NCBI RefSeq assembly: GCF_000202635.1
Contig: NC_015125.1
Coordinates: forward strand, 2,852,001 to 2,916,000
Length of the DNA: 64,000 nucleotides
Source: Microbacterium testaceum StLB037
Lineage (GTDB): Bacteria > Actinomycetota > Actinomycetes > Actinomycetales > Microbacteriaceae
Direction: 5' to 3'
Shown: positions 19,777 through 28,496 of the stretch, in pieces
Position numbering within the stretch: position 1 is the first letter of the stretch
Layout: every line of letters begins with the position of its first letter
Made by a program: the position numbers and the translations under genes
Notes under the pieces: model-generated
Seen by the model: the letters and a program-made list of their open reading frames with translations, nothing else
What the model was told of the DNA's origin: nothing
The model's database searches: none

Positions 19777-20529
19777 ATGCCGGATGCGGCACCGCGTGCG
19801 TGGCAGGTCGTTCTCGAGCGCATCGAGGCCGACCTCCGCGAGGGGCGCCTGTCGCCCGGAGACCGCCTGACGCCGGAGCGCGAACTGGCGTCGACGCTCG
19901 GCGTCGGTCGCTCGAGCGTCCGCGAGGCCATCCGCGTCCTCGAGGTGCTCGGTGTCGTGCGCACCGCGACCGGATCCGGTCCCACCGCCGGCGCGATGAT
20001 CGTGACCACCCCGCGCGGCGGGCTCGCGGCGTTCCTGCGCCTGCAGGTCGCCGCGAACGGATTCCCGATCGCCGATGTCGTGCGCACCCGCGTCGTCCTC
20101 GAGGGCGATGTCGTGGAGCGTCTCGCGGCCGATCCCGCGGCCGACCTCGCCGAGGTGCACGAGATCCTGGATGCCATGGACGCGGGGGAGCTGACCCCTG
20201 AGGAGTTCCTCGCCCTCGACGCCCGGCTCCACCAAGCCCTCGCCGAAGCGTCCGGCAACGCCGTGGTCGCCGCGATGATGGCGGGGCTGCGCAGCTCGAT
20301 CGAGTCGTACACGCAGCTGGGCGCCGCCCGCATGAGCGACTGGCCGTCGACCGCCGCCCGCCTGCGGGATGAGCACCGCGACATCGTCGGCGCGGTGACC
20401 CGCGGCGAGGGGGGAGCGGCGCGCGACGCCGTGCGCGGGCACATCGCCGGCTACTTCCGCCAGGTCGCCGAGGAGCTGGGAGCCCCCGCCGATCTCGCAT
20501 CCGTCGAGGGCGCGCCCGCGCGCTCGTGA
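19777..20529 (+). CDS. FadR-subfamily GntR transcription regulator
   Basis: The 250-residue protein has the N-terminal winged helix (LERIEADLREGRLSPGDRLTPERELASTLGVGRSSVREAIRVLEVLGV) and an all-helical FCD domain (from ~residue 100) with the metal-binding Asp/His pattern (DARLHQALAEASGN, EHRDIVGAVTRG, AVRGHI). ATG 19777 has GGGGG upstream and no room for the longer start at 19732, which lies inside the operator. The effector is unknown. The siderophore-interacting gene follows after 10 bases and may be under its control. Confidence 0.9.
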   Translation: MPDAAPRAWQVVLERIEADLREGRLSPGDRLTPERELASTLGVGRSSVREAIRVLEVLGVVRTATGSGPTAGAMIVTTPRGGLAAFLRLQVAANGFPIADVVRTRVVLEGDVVERLAADPAADLAEVHEILDAMDAGELTPEEFLALDARLHQALAEASGNAVVAAMMAGLRSSIESYTQLGAARMSDWPSTAARLRDEHRDIVGAVTRGEGGAARDAVRGHIAGYFRQVAEELGAPADLASVEGAPARS

Positions 20530-20539
20530 GAGGAGTCCC

Positions 20540-21361
20540 ATGACCGACCGTCCCGTCCGCCCGCCGCGACCTCAGCACGTGCTCGAGGTCGTGTCGACCG
20601 AGCGTCTGACCCCTCACCTCGTCCGCGTCCGGGCTCGGGGAGCCGACCTGACGGTGTTCCGCGAGAGCGCGTTCACCGACAAGTACGTCAAGATCACCTT
20701 CGTCAAGCCCGAGCTGGGACTCGAGCCGCCCTACGACCTGGCGGCGCTGCGCGAAACCCTCGCCCCGGACGACCTCCCGGTCACGCGGACGTACACCGTG
20801 CGCGAGGTCGCCGGCGACGAGCTGGCGATCGACTTCGTCGTGCACGGCGACGAGGGTCTCGCCGGGCCCTGGGCGGCCCGAGCCCAGCCGGGGGAGCGTC
20901 TCGTCGTGTCATCCCCGGGCGGAGGCTACGTCCCCGACGCCGAGGCGGACTGGCATCTTCTGGCCGGCGACGAGTCGGCGATCCCCGCGATCGCGGCCGC
21001 CCTGGAAGCCCTTCCCGCGGATGCCGTGGGCTCGGTCTTCCTCGAGGTGCAGGAGCAGGGCGAAGAGGTGCCGCTCACGGTTCCCGCCGGCGTGCGTGTC
21101 GCCTGGGTGTATCGCGGCGCAGCAGTGGCGGGGACATCGCGAGCGCTCGTCGACGCCGTGGCGGCGTGGACTCCGCCTTCCGGGCGCGGACACGTCTTCG
21201 TCCACGGGGAGCGCGAGGCCATGAAGGCGTTGCGCGACGTCATCTTCGGGCAGTGGGGACTCGCCCGCACGCAGGTCTCGCTCTCGGGGTACTGGGCCTA
21301 CGGCCGGACCGAGGACCGCTTCCAGGCGGAGAAGCGCGAACCCATCGGGCAGATCCTCTGA
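20540..21361 (+). CDS. Siderophore-interacting flavoprotein (ferric-siderophore reductase type)
   Basis: The 273 residues fit the SIP family, which uses FAD and NAD(P)H to reduce iron in siderophores in the cytoplasm. The motifs are RTYTVRE (flavin binding), FVVHGDEGLAGPWAARAQPGE, LLAGDESAIPAIAAALEALP and the C-terminal SGYWAYGRTEDRFQAEKRE. GAGAGGAG precedes ATG 20540. No iron-dependent operator was recognised nearby, and the gene sits behind a GntR regulator. Confidence 0.92.
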   Translation: MTDRPVRPPRPQHVLEVVSTERLTPHLVRVRARGADLTVFRESAFTDKYVKITFVKPELGLEPPYDLAALRETLAPDDLPVTRTYTVREVAGDELAIDFVVHGDEGLAGPWAARAQPGERLVVSSPGGGYVPDAEADWHLLAGDESAIPAIAAALEALPADAVGSVFLEVQEQGEEVPLTVPAGVRVAWVYRGAAVAGTSRALVDAVAAWTPPSGRGHVFVHGEREAMKALRDVIFGQWGLARTQVSLSGYWAYGRTEDRFQAEKREPIGQIL

Positions 21362-21387
21362 GTTTCCGCGGTCGCCCGCCGCGATGA

Positions 21388-21449
21388 GAAACGCCGCCGC
21401 GGGCGTGACCCCCGCTGCCGTGCGGTGGTCTCGCTCGAGACGGCGTTTC
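21388..21449. terminator. Inverted repeat between convergent genes
   Basis: GAAACGCCG (21388-21396) and its complement CGGCGTTTC (21441-21449) enclose 44 bases with further GC pairing between the stop codons of two convergent genes. It could terminate both, but there is no T-tract. Confidence 0.35.
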
Positions 21450-21461
21450 CGACGTCGACGG

Positions 21462-22241
21462 TCAGGCTTGTGTGCGCACCGGCAGCGTCGGGATGAGGGC
21501 GTCGAGGTAGTCGGCCGTGTCCTCCCAGCCGTGGACCGCGTGGCACTCGACACCCATGGCGAGCACCGGGTAGTCGTTTCCGTCCGGGTCGAGGCGATCG
21601 CCGACGAAGAGCATGTCGTCGAGGGGGATGCCGGTGGCCTCCGCCAACTCGCGCATTCCGTACGCCTTGTCGATGCCACGGTGGGTGATGTCGACCGAGG
21701 TCGACCCGCCCGAGCGGACCTCGAGGTCGGGGATACGGGCGGCGACGGCCTCGCGCAGCGTGCTCTTCTTCTCCCCGGTGGGATCCCACGCCATCTTGGC
21801 GTCGAGGGGAGCGCTCTGGCCGAGGGCCGAGAACGTGATCTGCGAGCCGCGGTCCTCGAGGATCTCGCCCCACGGCTCGGCTTCCCACAGGCCCAGACGC
21901 TCGGCCTCTTCGCGCACCGCGTCGAGAGCGCGCGTCTTCTCGTCTTCGGTGAGGGAGTGCGCGTACACGGTCCGGATGCCATCGGCACCGAGGCGGTAGT
22001 ACTGCGTGCCGCAGGTGGGCATCAGGTGGAGGTGGTCCAGGAGCTCGGGGCTTCCCTCCGGCAGCCGTTCGACGACCTGGGTGCGGAACTGCTGGAGCTG
22101 GCCCCCGGAGATGATCGCGACCTCCACGCGCTCCGCGAGCGCGAGCAGCAGGTCGCCGATACGGGGGTCGATCGCGGTCTTGGAGGGGGCGAGAGTGTCG
22201 TCCAGGTCGAAGGCGACGAGACGCGGCGAGGTGTCGGACAC
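21462..22241 (-). CDS. HAD-superfamily (type IIB) phosphatase
   Basis: The 259-residue protein starts at GTG 22241, with AGGAGC four bases upstream. Motif I is AFDLDDTLAPSK (nucleophile Asp), motif II ISGGQ, a type IIB cap follows, and motif IV is FVGDRLDPDGNDYPV. SITHRGIDK-like Lys (VDITHRGIDKAYG) is motif III. The family dephosphorylates sugar phosphates or acts as a phosphomannomutase-like enzyme, and the substrate cannot be read from the sequence. A minus-strand -10 box TAGAAT lies at 22341-22346. Confidence 0.85.
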   Translation of the reverse strand: MSDTSPRLVAFDLDDTLAPSKTAIDPRIGDLLLALAERVEVAIISGGQLQQFRTQVVERLPEGSPELLDHLHLMPTCGTQYYRLGADGIRTVYAHSLTEDEKTRALDAVREEAERLGLWEAEPWGEILEDRGSQITFSALGQSAPLDAKMAWDPTGEKKSTLREAVAARIPDLEVRSGGSTSVDITHRGIDKAYGMRELAEATGIPLDDMLFVGDRLDPDGNDYPVLAMGVECHAVHGWEDTADYLDALIPTLPVRTQA

Positions 22242-22578
22242 GGTGCTCCTACAGGGTGAGGTCAACGGATGAGGCCGGCCGGACCCCCTGCGGGTGCGGG
22301 GGAGAACGGCATCCACGAGGGATGTCGCGGGCTGCCACCGATTCTACCGAGCAGGGCTCGATGCTCACCGGAGATGGACGAACGGAGGACGCGGGTGAGC
22401 ACCTCCTCGAATTATGAAAGTCTTCTCATCTCGTGGGGCAATTTGTAAACCCGTACATACAGAATTGTCAGCTTGTCGTAGGGTGGGCGGGAACCTGAGA
22501 GGTGGGTGGGGGCCCGAACACGGTCTCTTCGCGCGCACTTCCGGTGTTATTCCCATCAGAAACACATGAGATGAGCCG
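22242..22578. promoter_or_regulatory. Non-coding divergent promoter region
   Basis: This 337-base region separates the HAD gene from the serine protease gene. TAGAAT on the minus strand at 22341-22346 is the probable HAD promoter. Bases ~22405-22475 are markedly AT-richer than the surroundings (AATTATGAAAG, CAATTTGTAAAC, ATACAGAATTGT) and probably hold the protease promoter, but I could not choose one -35/-10 pair. Confidence 0.5.
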
Positions 22579-24564
22579 ATGAAACGAAACATGAAGCGTG
22601 TGGGGTGGGCGGGCGCATCCGCCGCGTTGGCGCTCGCTGCAACGGGGTTCATCGCCCCGACGGCAGCGTTCGCGGGCGACGCAGAGTCCACTGCCCCGAC
22701 GTCCGGGCCGCAGTTCGATGCCGCCGCCAAGGCGCTGCTCAGCAGCGATGACCAGGTCAAGATCGTCGGTGCTGACGGCAACGGCAACGTCGTCGTCTAC
22801 ACGACCGCCGACGAAGCAAACCTCAAGGGTGAGCCCCGCGCGTTCGTCGACAACAATGCGAACGTCATTCTGAAGAAGCTGGATTCCGCTCCCAAGAAGG
22901 CGGCCTCGACCGATGTCGTCGGTGGTGCCGGCTACTTCGGTCTGGTTTCAGGCAACAGCGGGTACTCCTGCTCGGTCGGCTTCAGCGGTTTCACCCCCAC
23001 CGGTGCCCCCGCTGTCATCAGCGCCGGTCACTGCACCCAGGACGGCGAGATCGGCGAGGTCTCCCTCACCGTTCCCCGTTCCGACACCGCCGGCGGCGGC
23101 GGACAGGGGCCCGTGGAGCTCTCCCACACGCTGGGTGACTTCGGTTTCTCGCAGTTCGGTGGCCCGGGCAACACCGCGGGTGCCGACGGCGCTGCGGATT
23201 CGGTCGACATCTCGGTGATCGACATCACGAACAAGGACCTCGACCTCAAGCCCGAGGTCACCGACTGGACGAACGTCGACGACCTGTCGGCATCCACGTT
23301 CCCGATCAAGTCGGTCGGCGAGGCTCAGGTCGGTCCCTTCGCGAAGTCCGGTCGTACCACGGGCTACACCCAGGGCAACATTGAGATCGTCAACGGCTGG
23401 CTCGACGTCGAGGGCCGTTGGGTCCACGGCTTCGGAGGCCCCATCGACGTCATCCAGGGTGACTCGGGTGGACCGATGTGGCAGGGTGACAAGGCCGTCG
23501 GCGTGACGTCGGCGCTCTTCGACTACCAGGGCGTCCGCTACGGCTGGGGCGCCGACCTGCTCTCGGGTCTCGCTCAGACCGACGGCTACACCGTCGAGGT
23601 CCAGGTCGACGCTCCGAAGCTCACCACCGAGGACGGCAGCACGGTCACGACCGGCTCGAACATCTCGGGTACGGCTCAGGCCAACACCAAGCTCGTCGTG
23701 ACGCCGGAGAAGGGTGACGCGTTCACCATCGACGTCGACGGCTCGGGCAACTGGAGCTTCGCTGTTCCGGAGCGTCTCGGCGAGTACGCCTTCACGCTGC
23801 AGTCGACGAGCGGCTACAGCAAGTCCTCGACGGTCGATGCGTCGGTGAACGTCGTTCCGCAGGCTCCGGCCTTCACCTCGCCCGCCGACGGCTCGTCCAC
23901 CGTCTCAGAGGTCACCAAGATCTCGGGCACCGGACTCGCCGGAGCCACCGTCACCCTCACGGGTGACGTGAAGGCCACCGCCAAGGTCGGCGCGGACAGC
24001 ACCTGGTCGGTCGAGGCCGACCTCAACGAGGGTTCCTACAAGGTCAACGCCACGCAGGCGCGTGACGGTGTCACCTCGGCTTCGGCTTCGGTCTCCTTCG
24101 CGGTGATTCCCGCGCAGCCCACCATCGACGGCATCGTCGACGGCAGCAGCTACTCGGACTCGGCCATCCCGACCAAGGTCTCGGGCACGGGTGAGACCGG
24201 TGCGGACATCACCGTTTCGCTGAACGGTGCCGAGGTCGGCACGACCACGGTCAAGTCCGGCAAGTGGACCGTCGCGTTCGCGGATGCGCTGGCTCCCGGT
24301 GACTACACGGTCGTCGCCACGCAGACGGTGAACGGTCAGTCGAACAGCACCTCGGTGTCGTTCTCGGTCGCCGCGGCCCCCGGCCCGTCGCCCTCGCCGT
24401 CGCCCAGCACGCCCAGCACCCCCGGTCCGACCCCGGGTCCGCAGGGCACGCTGCCCAAGACCGGTGCGAGTGACCCCGCGCCGCTCGCCCTGGGCGCCGC
24501 TGCGCTGCTCCTCGGTGGCCTCGGAGCGGTCGGTTACCGTCGCTTCCGCCGCGTGAGCCGCTAA
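22579..24564 (+). CDS. Cell-wall-anchored (LPKTG) trypsin-like serine protease
   Basis: The 661-residue protein has a signal peptide (cleavage near AFAGDA), a ~75-residue prodomain, and an S1-type protease core with His151 (ISAGHCTQ), a probable Asp210 (VDISVIDI) and Ser296 (GDSGGPMW), as in streptogrisin-like enzymes. Three Ig-like repeats follow (~residues 345-595: SNISGTAQANTKL, TKISGTGLAGATV, TKVSGTGETGADI), then a Pro/Ser linker, LPKTG at 625-629, a hydrophobic helix and RRFRRVSR. A sortase would link it to peptidoglycan. ATG 22579 was chosen, and ATG 22591 is possible. Confidence 0.9.
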   Translation: MKRNMKRVGWAGASAALALAATGFIAPTAAFAGDAESTAPTSGPQFDAAAKALLSSDDQVKIVGADGNGNVVVYTTADEANLKGEPRAFVDNNANVILKKLDSAPKKAASTDVVGGAGYFGLVSGNSGYSCSVGFSGFTPTGAPAVISAGHCTQDGEIGEVSLTVPRSDTAGGGGQGPVELSHTLGDFGFSQFGGPGNTAGADGAADSVDISVIDITNKDLDLKPEVTDWTNVDDLSASTFPIKSVGEAQVGPFAKSGRTTGYTQGNIEIVNGWLDVEGRWVHGFGGPIDVIQGDSGGPMWQGDKAVGVTSALFDYQGVRYGWGADLLSGLAQTDGYTVEVQVDAPKLTTEDGSTVTTGSNISGTAQANTKLVVTPEKGDAFTIDVDGSGNWSFAVPERLGEYAFTLQSTSGYSKSSTVDASVNVVPQAPAFTSPADGSSTVSEVTKISGTGLAGATVTLTGDVKATAKVGADSTWSVEADLNEGSYKVNATQARDGVTSASASVSFAVIPAQPTIDGIVDGSSYSDSAIPTKVSGTGETGADITVSLNGAEVGTTTVKSGKWTVAFADALAPGDYTVVATQTVNGQSNSTSVSFSVAAAPGPSPSPSPSTPSTPGPTPGPQGTLPKTGASDPAPLALGAAALLLGGLGAVGYRRFRRVSR

Positions 24565-24575
24565 GCACCACGCCT

Positions 24576-24621
24576 CATCGCCCCCGCCATCGCACCCTCG
24601 GGTGTGGTGGCGGGGGCGATG
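24576..24621 (+). terminator. Terminator of the serine protease gene
   Basis: A perfect 14-bp GC-rich stem (24576-24589 with 24608-24621) has an 18-base loop that can itself form a small CACCC/GGGTG hairpin. It begins 12 bases after the stop. Confidence 0.75.
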
Positions 24622-24649
24622 TCGTTGGGGGAGCCGGCTCGCGTGCTCG

Positions 24650-24655
24650 GATAAG
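24650..24655 (+). promoter_or_regulatory. -10 box before the IclR gene
   Basis: GATAAG ends eight bases before GTG 24664, which fits a leaderless or nearly leaderless transcript. Confidence 0.5.
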
Positions 24656-24663
24656 GTGAGCCG

Positions 24664-25446
24664 GTGAGCGAAGCGGTCGAGAGCGAGAGCGGGTCGGGCG
24701 ATTTCGTCCAGTCCCTCGCCCGCGGACTCGAGGTGATCCGCACCTTCGACGCCGAGCATCCCGCCCTCACGCTCAGTGACGTCGCCCGCCGGGCGGGGCT
24801 GACCCGCGCGGCCGCTCGCCGCTTTCTCCGGACCCTGGAGACGCTCGGGTACGTGCGTGCCGACGGGCGTGCCTTCTCTCTGACGCCCCGCGTCCTCGAG
24901 CTGGGGTTCAGCTACCTCTCCGCTCTCTCCCTGCCCGCGCTCGCCCAGCCCCACCTCGAGCGCCTGTCGCGGGAGGTCGACGAGAGCGTCTCGTCGGCCG
25001 TACTCGACGGAGCGGACATCGTGTACGTCGCGCGTGTTCCCACGCGACGCATCATGAGCGTCGGTATCACGATCGGCACGCGCTTCCCCGCGTACGCGAC
25101 CAGCATGGGGCGCGTCCTTCTCGCCGCGCTGCCGGAGACGCGAGCGCGCGAGATCGTCGCCGCGTCGCATCCCGAACCCCTCACCTCGCGGACGCGAACG
25201 GATGTCGAGGCGATCCTCACCGAGCTCGCGGAGGTACGCGCCCAGGGATGGGCTCTCGTGGACGGCGAACTCGAGGAGGGACTGCGCTCGTTGGCCGCGC
25301 CTCTGCGCGACCGCGAAGGAACCGTCGTGGCCGCCGTGAACATCTCGGCAACCGCTCGGGGAGACGCGCGCGCGTGGCGCGAGCAGTGCCTGCCCGACCT
25401 GCTCGCCGCGGCGTCCGACATCGACAGTGACCTGCGTCTGGTCTGA
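24664..25446 (+). CDS. IclR-family regulator, PcaR-like
   Basis: The 260-residue protein has the N-terminal winged helix (SLARGLEVIRTFDAEHPALTLSDVARRAGLTRAAARRFLRTLETLGYV) and an IclR effector domain (YVARVPTRRIMSVGITIGTRFPAYATSMGRVLLA, GWALVDGELEEGLRSLAAPL). The motif RRIMS..I.IGTR.PAYATSMGRVLLA is typical of the PcaR/PcaU branch that controls beta-ketoadipate genes, and pcaI-pcaJ-pcaF follow on the same strand. Regulation of those genes is therefore likely. Confidence 0.9.
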   Translation: MSEAVESESGSGDFVQSLARGLEVIRTFDAEHPALTLSDVARRAGLTRAAARRFLRTLETLGYVRADGRAFSLTPRVLELGFSYLSALSLPALAQPHLERLSREVDESVSSAVLDGADIVYVARVPTRRIMSVGITIGTRFPAYATSMGRVLLAALPETRAREIVAASHPEPLTSRTRTDVEAILTELAEVRAQGWALVDGELEEGLRSLAAPLRDREGTVVAAVNISATARGDARAWREQCLPDLLAAASDIDSDLRLV

Positions 25447-25512
25447 GGTCGCACGTCGGCGTTCCGTTCGCGCGTCGCTGTTCGCGTCTGCTCGCTGTTC
25501 GCTGCTCGCTGC

Positions 25513-25540
25513 GCGTCGGGCGTCGGGCGTCGGGCGTCGG
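25513..25540 (+). repeat. Four tandem copies of a 7-bp unit
   Basis: GCGTCGG is repeated four times in the gap between the IclR gene and the pca promoter. The preceding 45 bases are also repetitive (several GCTGTTCGC/GCTCGCT variants). No function is apparent. Confidence 0.85.
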
Positions 25541-25593
25541 GCGAAGCGGCTGACGGGATGCCGGAGCCCGGGCGCGAGGTTGCGCTCCGGCTC

Positions 25594-25657
25594 TTGTCGT
25601 CCGACGTGCTTGAGCGTAGAGTTGTTCGCAGAACGTACGCGTGTGCGCAGAGCGAAC
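25594..25657 (+). promoter_or_regulatory. pca operon promoter with inverted repeat
   Basis: TTGTCG (25594-25599), a 17-base spacer and TAGAGT (25617-25622) form a good sigma-A type promoter. GTTCGC (25624-25629) and GCGAAC (25652-25657) form an inverted repeat just downstream, a candidate site for the adjacent IclR regulator. Confidence 0.6.
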
Positions 25658-25673
25658 ATACGAGGGAGTCCGC

Positions 25674-26417
25674 GTGATCGACAAGACCGTTCCCGATGTC
25701 GCGGCGGCGGTCGCCGGCATCCCTGACGGGGCGACCGTGATGATCGGCGGATTCGGCCGCGCCGGCCAACCCGTCGAGCTGATCGACGCTCTCATCGCCC
25801 ACGGAGCGCGCGATCTCACCGTCGTCAACAACAACGCCGGGAACGGCGACACGGGGCTCGCCGCCCTGCTCGCGGCCGGGCAGGTGCGCAAGATGATCTG
25901 CTCGTTCCCGCGGCAGAGCGACTCGTGGGTGTTCGACGGCCTGTACCGCGACGGCAAGATCGAGCTCGAACTCGTCCCCCAGGGCAACCTCGCGGAGCGT
26001 ATCCGGGCCGCCGGTGCCGGCATCGGCGGGTTCTTCACCCCGACCGGCTTCGGTACGCAACTGGCGGAGGGTAAAGAGACGCGGCGTATCGACGGCCGCG
26101 ATTACGTGCTCGAGTATCCGATCCACGCGGACTTCGCGCTCATCAGCGCCCGCGCCGCCGATCGTTGGGGCAACCTCGTCTACCGGGAGACGGCCCGCAA
26201 CTTCGGACCCACCATGGCGGCCGCGGCGGCGACCACGGCCGTTCAGGTGGACGAGATCGTCCCTCTCGGCTGGCTCGATCCCGAGGCGGTCGTGACCCCC
26301 GGGCTCTATGTCGACCGGGTCGTCGCCGTGGGGGAGCGCGCGTGGTTGCGCGACGGAGAGTTCGTCGGCGGCGTCGACATCGAGGGTCGTCCCCTCGCTC
26401 CCGAGGGGAACGCCTGA
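25674..26417 (+). CDS. pcaI: 3-oxoadipate CoA-transferase subunit A
   Basis: With subunit B it transfers CoA from succinyl-CoA to 3-oxoadipate. The 247 residues start at GTG 25674 with GGGAG upstream. They contain the class I CoA-transferase motif VMIGGFGRAGQPVELIDAL, NNNAGNGDTGLAALL, GAGIGGFFTPTGFGT and the YPIHADFALISARAADRWGNLVYR stretch. The order I-J-F and the PcaR-like regulator favour 3-oxoadipate over acetoacetate as substrate, though the sequence alone does not exclude the latter. Confidence 0.9.
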   Translation: MIDKTVPDVAAAVAGIPDGATVMIGGFGRAGQPVELIDALIAHGARDLTVVNNNAGNGDTGLAALLAAGQVRKMICSFPRQSDSWVFDGLYRDGKIELELVPQGNLAERIRAAGAGIGGFFTPTGFGTQLAEGKETRRIDGRDYVLEYPIHADFALISARAADRWGNLVYRETARNFGPTMAAAAATTAVQVDEIVPLGWLDPEAVVTPGLYVDRVVAVGERAWLRDGEFVGGVDIEGRPLAPEGNA

Positions 26418-26514
26418 TGAACGCCTGCCGCTCTAGCTCTTCGTCCGCGTGCGGCACCGCCGATCACGCTCTGGCCGGCCGCGTCGATCGACGCACCCAG
26501 GAAGAGGCAGCACA

Positions 26515-27153
26515 GTGACCACTCGCATCTCCCGTACGCAGCTCGCCGCGCGTGTGGCATCCGACATCCCGGAGGGTGCGGTCGTGAACCTGGGCATCGG
26601 TGCTCCGACGCTCGTCGCCGACTACCTGCCCGAAGGTCTCGAGATCGTGCTGCACACCGAGAACGGGATGCTCGGCATGGGTCCGGCCCCCGAGCGCGGA
26701 CGGGTCGACCCCGATCTCATCAACGCGGGCAAGCAGCCGGTCACCGCGCTGGCGGGGGCGGCGTACTTCCACCACGCCGACTCGTTCGCGATGATGCGCG
26801 GCGGACACCTCGACGTGTGCGTGCTGGGTGCCTTCCAGGTGTCGGCCGGGGGCGACCTCGCGAACTGGTCGACGGGTGAACCCGGGGCGATCCCCGCGGT
26901 CGGCGGGGCGATGGACCTCGCGATCGGTGCGAAGGACGTCTACGTCATGACCGACCTGCTCACCAAGGGCGGCGAACCCAAACTGGTGGCCGCGTGCACC
27001 TACCCGCTCACCGGCGTCGGCTGCGTCTCGCGCGTCTACACCGATCACGGCGTCTTCGACGTCACCGCCGACGGCTTCCGCATCCGCGAGCTGTTCGGCG
27101 ACAACACGCACGCCGAGATCGAGGCTCTTCTCGGTCTTGATCTGGAGGTCTGA
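26515..27153 (+). CDS. pcaJ: 3-oxoadipate CoA-transferase subunit B
   Basis: The 212-residue protein starts at GTG 26515 behind AGGAAGAGG. VVNLGIGAPTLVADYL, the catalytic Glu in TENGMLGMGPAP, GGHLDVCVLGAFQVSAGGDLANW and GVGCVSRVYTDHGVFDV are the subunit B hallmarks. The 97-base gap behind pcaI is unusual, since the two subunits usually overlap. An upstream in-frame start at 26449 lies before the ribosome site and adds an Arg-rich stretch not expected in the family. Confidence 0.9.
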   Translation: MTTRISRTQLAARVASDIPEGAVVNLGIGAPTLVADYLPEGLEIVLHTENGMLGMGPAPERGRVDPDLINAGKQPVTALAGAAYFHHADSFAMMRGGHLDVCVLGAFQVSAGGDLANWSTGEPGAIPAVGGAMDLAIGAKDVYVMTDLLTKGGEPKLVAACTYPLTGVGCVSRVYTDHGVFDVTADGFRIRELFGDNTHAEIEALLGLDLEV

Positions 27154-27156
27154 CCC

Positions 27157-28323
27157 ATGCCCGCTTCCTTCGTCTACGACGCCGTCCGCACGCCCTTCGC
27201 CCGGCACGGCAAGGCCTTCGCGGACGTGCGCCCCGACGACCTCGCGGCGACCGTCATGGCATCCGTCGTCGATCGCTCGGGGATCGACCCCGCCCGTATC
27301 GAAGACGTGATGTTCGGGGACGCCAACCAGGCCGGCGAAGACAACCGCAACGTCGCGCGCTTCGGCGCCCTGCTCGCGGGCTTCCCCTCGTCGGTGCCGG
27401 GGACGACGATCAATCGGCTCTGCGGGTCCTCCTTGGATGCCGTGATCCAGGGCTCGCGGGCGATCGAGGCGGGGGATGCCGACGTGATCCTCGCGGGTGG
27501 CGTCGAGTCGATGACGCGTGCTCCGTTCGTGGTCGAGAAGAGCCCGCGGCCCTTCCCCGCGGCGAACCAGACGATGTGGAACACCTCGATCGGCTGGCGC
27601 ATGACCAACCCGCGTCTGCGAAAGGACTGGACGATCTCCAACGGCGAGAGCGCCGAGAAGCTCGCCGAGATCTACGGCATCTCACGCGAGGAGCAGGACG
27701 CCTTCGCCGCCCGCAGCCACCGCCTCGCCGCCGCCGCGTGGGCCGCGGGAACGTTCGACGCCGAGATCGTGCAGGTCGAAGGGCACGCGCTCATCCGCGA
27801 CGAGGGCATCCGCGACGATTCGACCGCCGAGGTGCTCGCGGGCCTGCGCCCCGCGTTCCAGAAGGACGGTACGGTCACCGCGGGCAACTCCTCACCCATC
27901 AACGACGGCGCGTCGGCGGTGCTCCTGGGTGCGGAGGGGATCCTGGATGCCGAGCCCCTGGCGCGCATCGCCGGCCGCGCCGCATTCGGCAACGACCCCG
28001 ACGTGTTCGGCGTCGCCCCCGTCGAGGCGGCCAACCGCGCGCTCGCTCGCGCCGGACGCTCGTGGAAGGACGTGACTTTCGTCGAGTTGAACGAGGCGTT
28101 CGCCTCTCAGACCCTCGCGTGCGCGAAGTTGTGGACCGAGCTGGACCCCGAGCTGCTCAACCAGAACGGCGGCGCCATCGCGATCGGCCACCCTCTCGGC
28201 GCATCGGGCGGGCGCCTCATCGCCCGCGCGGCCCACGAACTCGCGCGTCGCGGCGGCGGCGTGGCCGTGACCGCGATCTGCATCGGCGTGGGGCAGGGGC
28301 TCGCGGTGGTGCTGGAACGCTGA
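27157..28323 (+). CDS. pcaF: 3-oxoadipyl-CoA thiolase
   Basis: It cleaves 3-oxoadipyl-CoA to acetyl-CoA and succinyl-CoA, the last step of the pathway. The 388 residues have the active-site Cys in TTINRLCGSSLDAV, VESMTRAPFV, NEAFASQ, the His in GGAIAIGHPLGASGGR and the second Cys in CIGVGQG. It starts four bases after pcaJ. Length is normal for a thiolase. Confidence 0.93.
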   Translation: MPASFVYDAVRTPFARHGKAFADVRPDDLAATVMASVVDRSGIDPARIEDVMFGDANQAGEDNRNVARFGALLAGFPSSVPGTTINRLCGSSLDAVIQGSRAIEAGDADVILAGGVESMTRAPFVVEKSPRPFPAANQTMWNTSIGWRMTNPRLRKDWTISNGESAEKLAEIYGISREEQDAFAARSHRLAAAAWAAGTFDAEIVQVEGHALIRDEGIRDDSTAEVLAGLRPAFQKDGTVTAGNSSPINDGASAVLLGAEGILDAEPLARIAGRAAFGNDPDVFGVAPVEAANRALARAGRSWKDVTFVELNEAFASQTLACAKLWTELDPELLNQNGGAIAIGHPLGASGGRLIARAAHELARRGGGVAVTAICIGVGQGLAVVLER

Positions 28324-28364
28324 GCGCGCTGCGGCCGCAAGGCCGTTTCGCGGGCGTAGCCGAG

Positions 28365-28412
28365 AAATGAGTGAGGGCCCCTCGCGATCCCGCGAGGGGC
28401 CCTCACTCATTT
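28365..28412. terminator. Bidirectional terminator between pcaF and tRNA-Pro
   Basis: A perfect 22-bp stem (28365-28386 with 28391-28412) and a four-base loop end in TTT on the plus strand and are preceded by AAA, so it works for pcaF and, on the other strand, for the tRNA. Confidence 0.9.
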
Positions 28413-28422
28413 TGAGAGATGG

Positions 28423-28496
28423 TCGGGGTGACAGGATTTGAACCTGCGGCCTCGTCGTCCCGAACGACGCGCGCTACCAAGCTGCGCCACACCCCG
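28423..28496 (-). tRNA. tRNA-Pro (anticodon CGG)
   Basis: The minus strand folds into a full cloverleaf of 74 bases: a 7-bp acceptor stem CGGGGTG/CACCCCG with discriminator A, a T-arm with GGTTCAAATCC, and an anticodon loop TTCGGGA with CGG at 28462-28460. CCA is not encoded. Confidence 0.95.

Noticed and set aside
25447..25673. Short tandem repeats as a CRISPR array
   Set aside because: The units are 7 bases long and directly adjacent, without spacers; no cas genes are present.
26449..26514. Longer pcaJ with an Arg-rich N-terminus
   Set aside because: The ribosome site AGGAAGAGG lies inside this stretch and the family begins at the GTG 26515 start.
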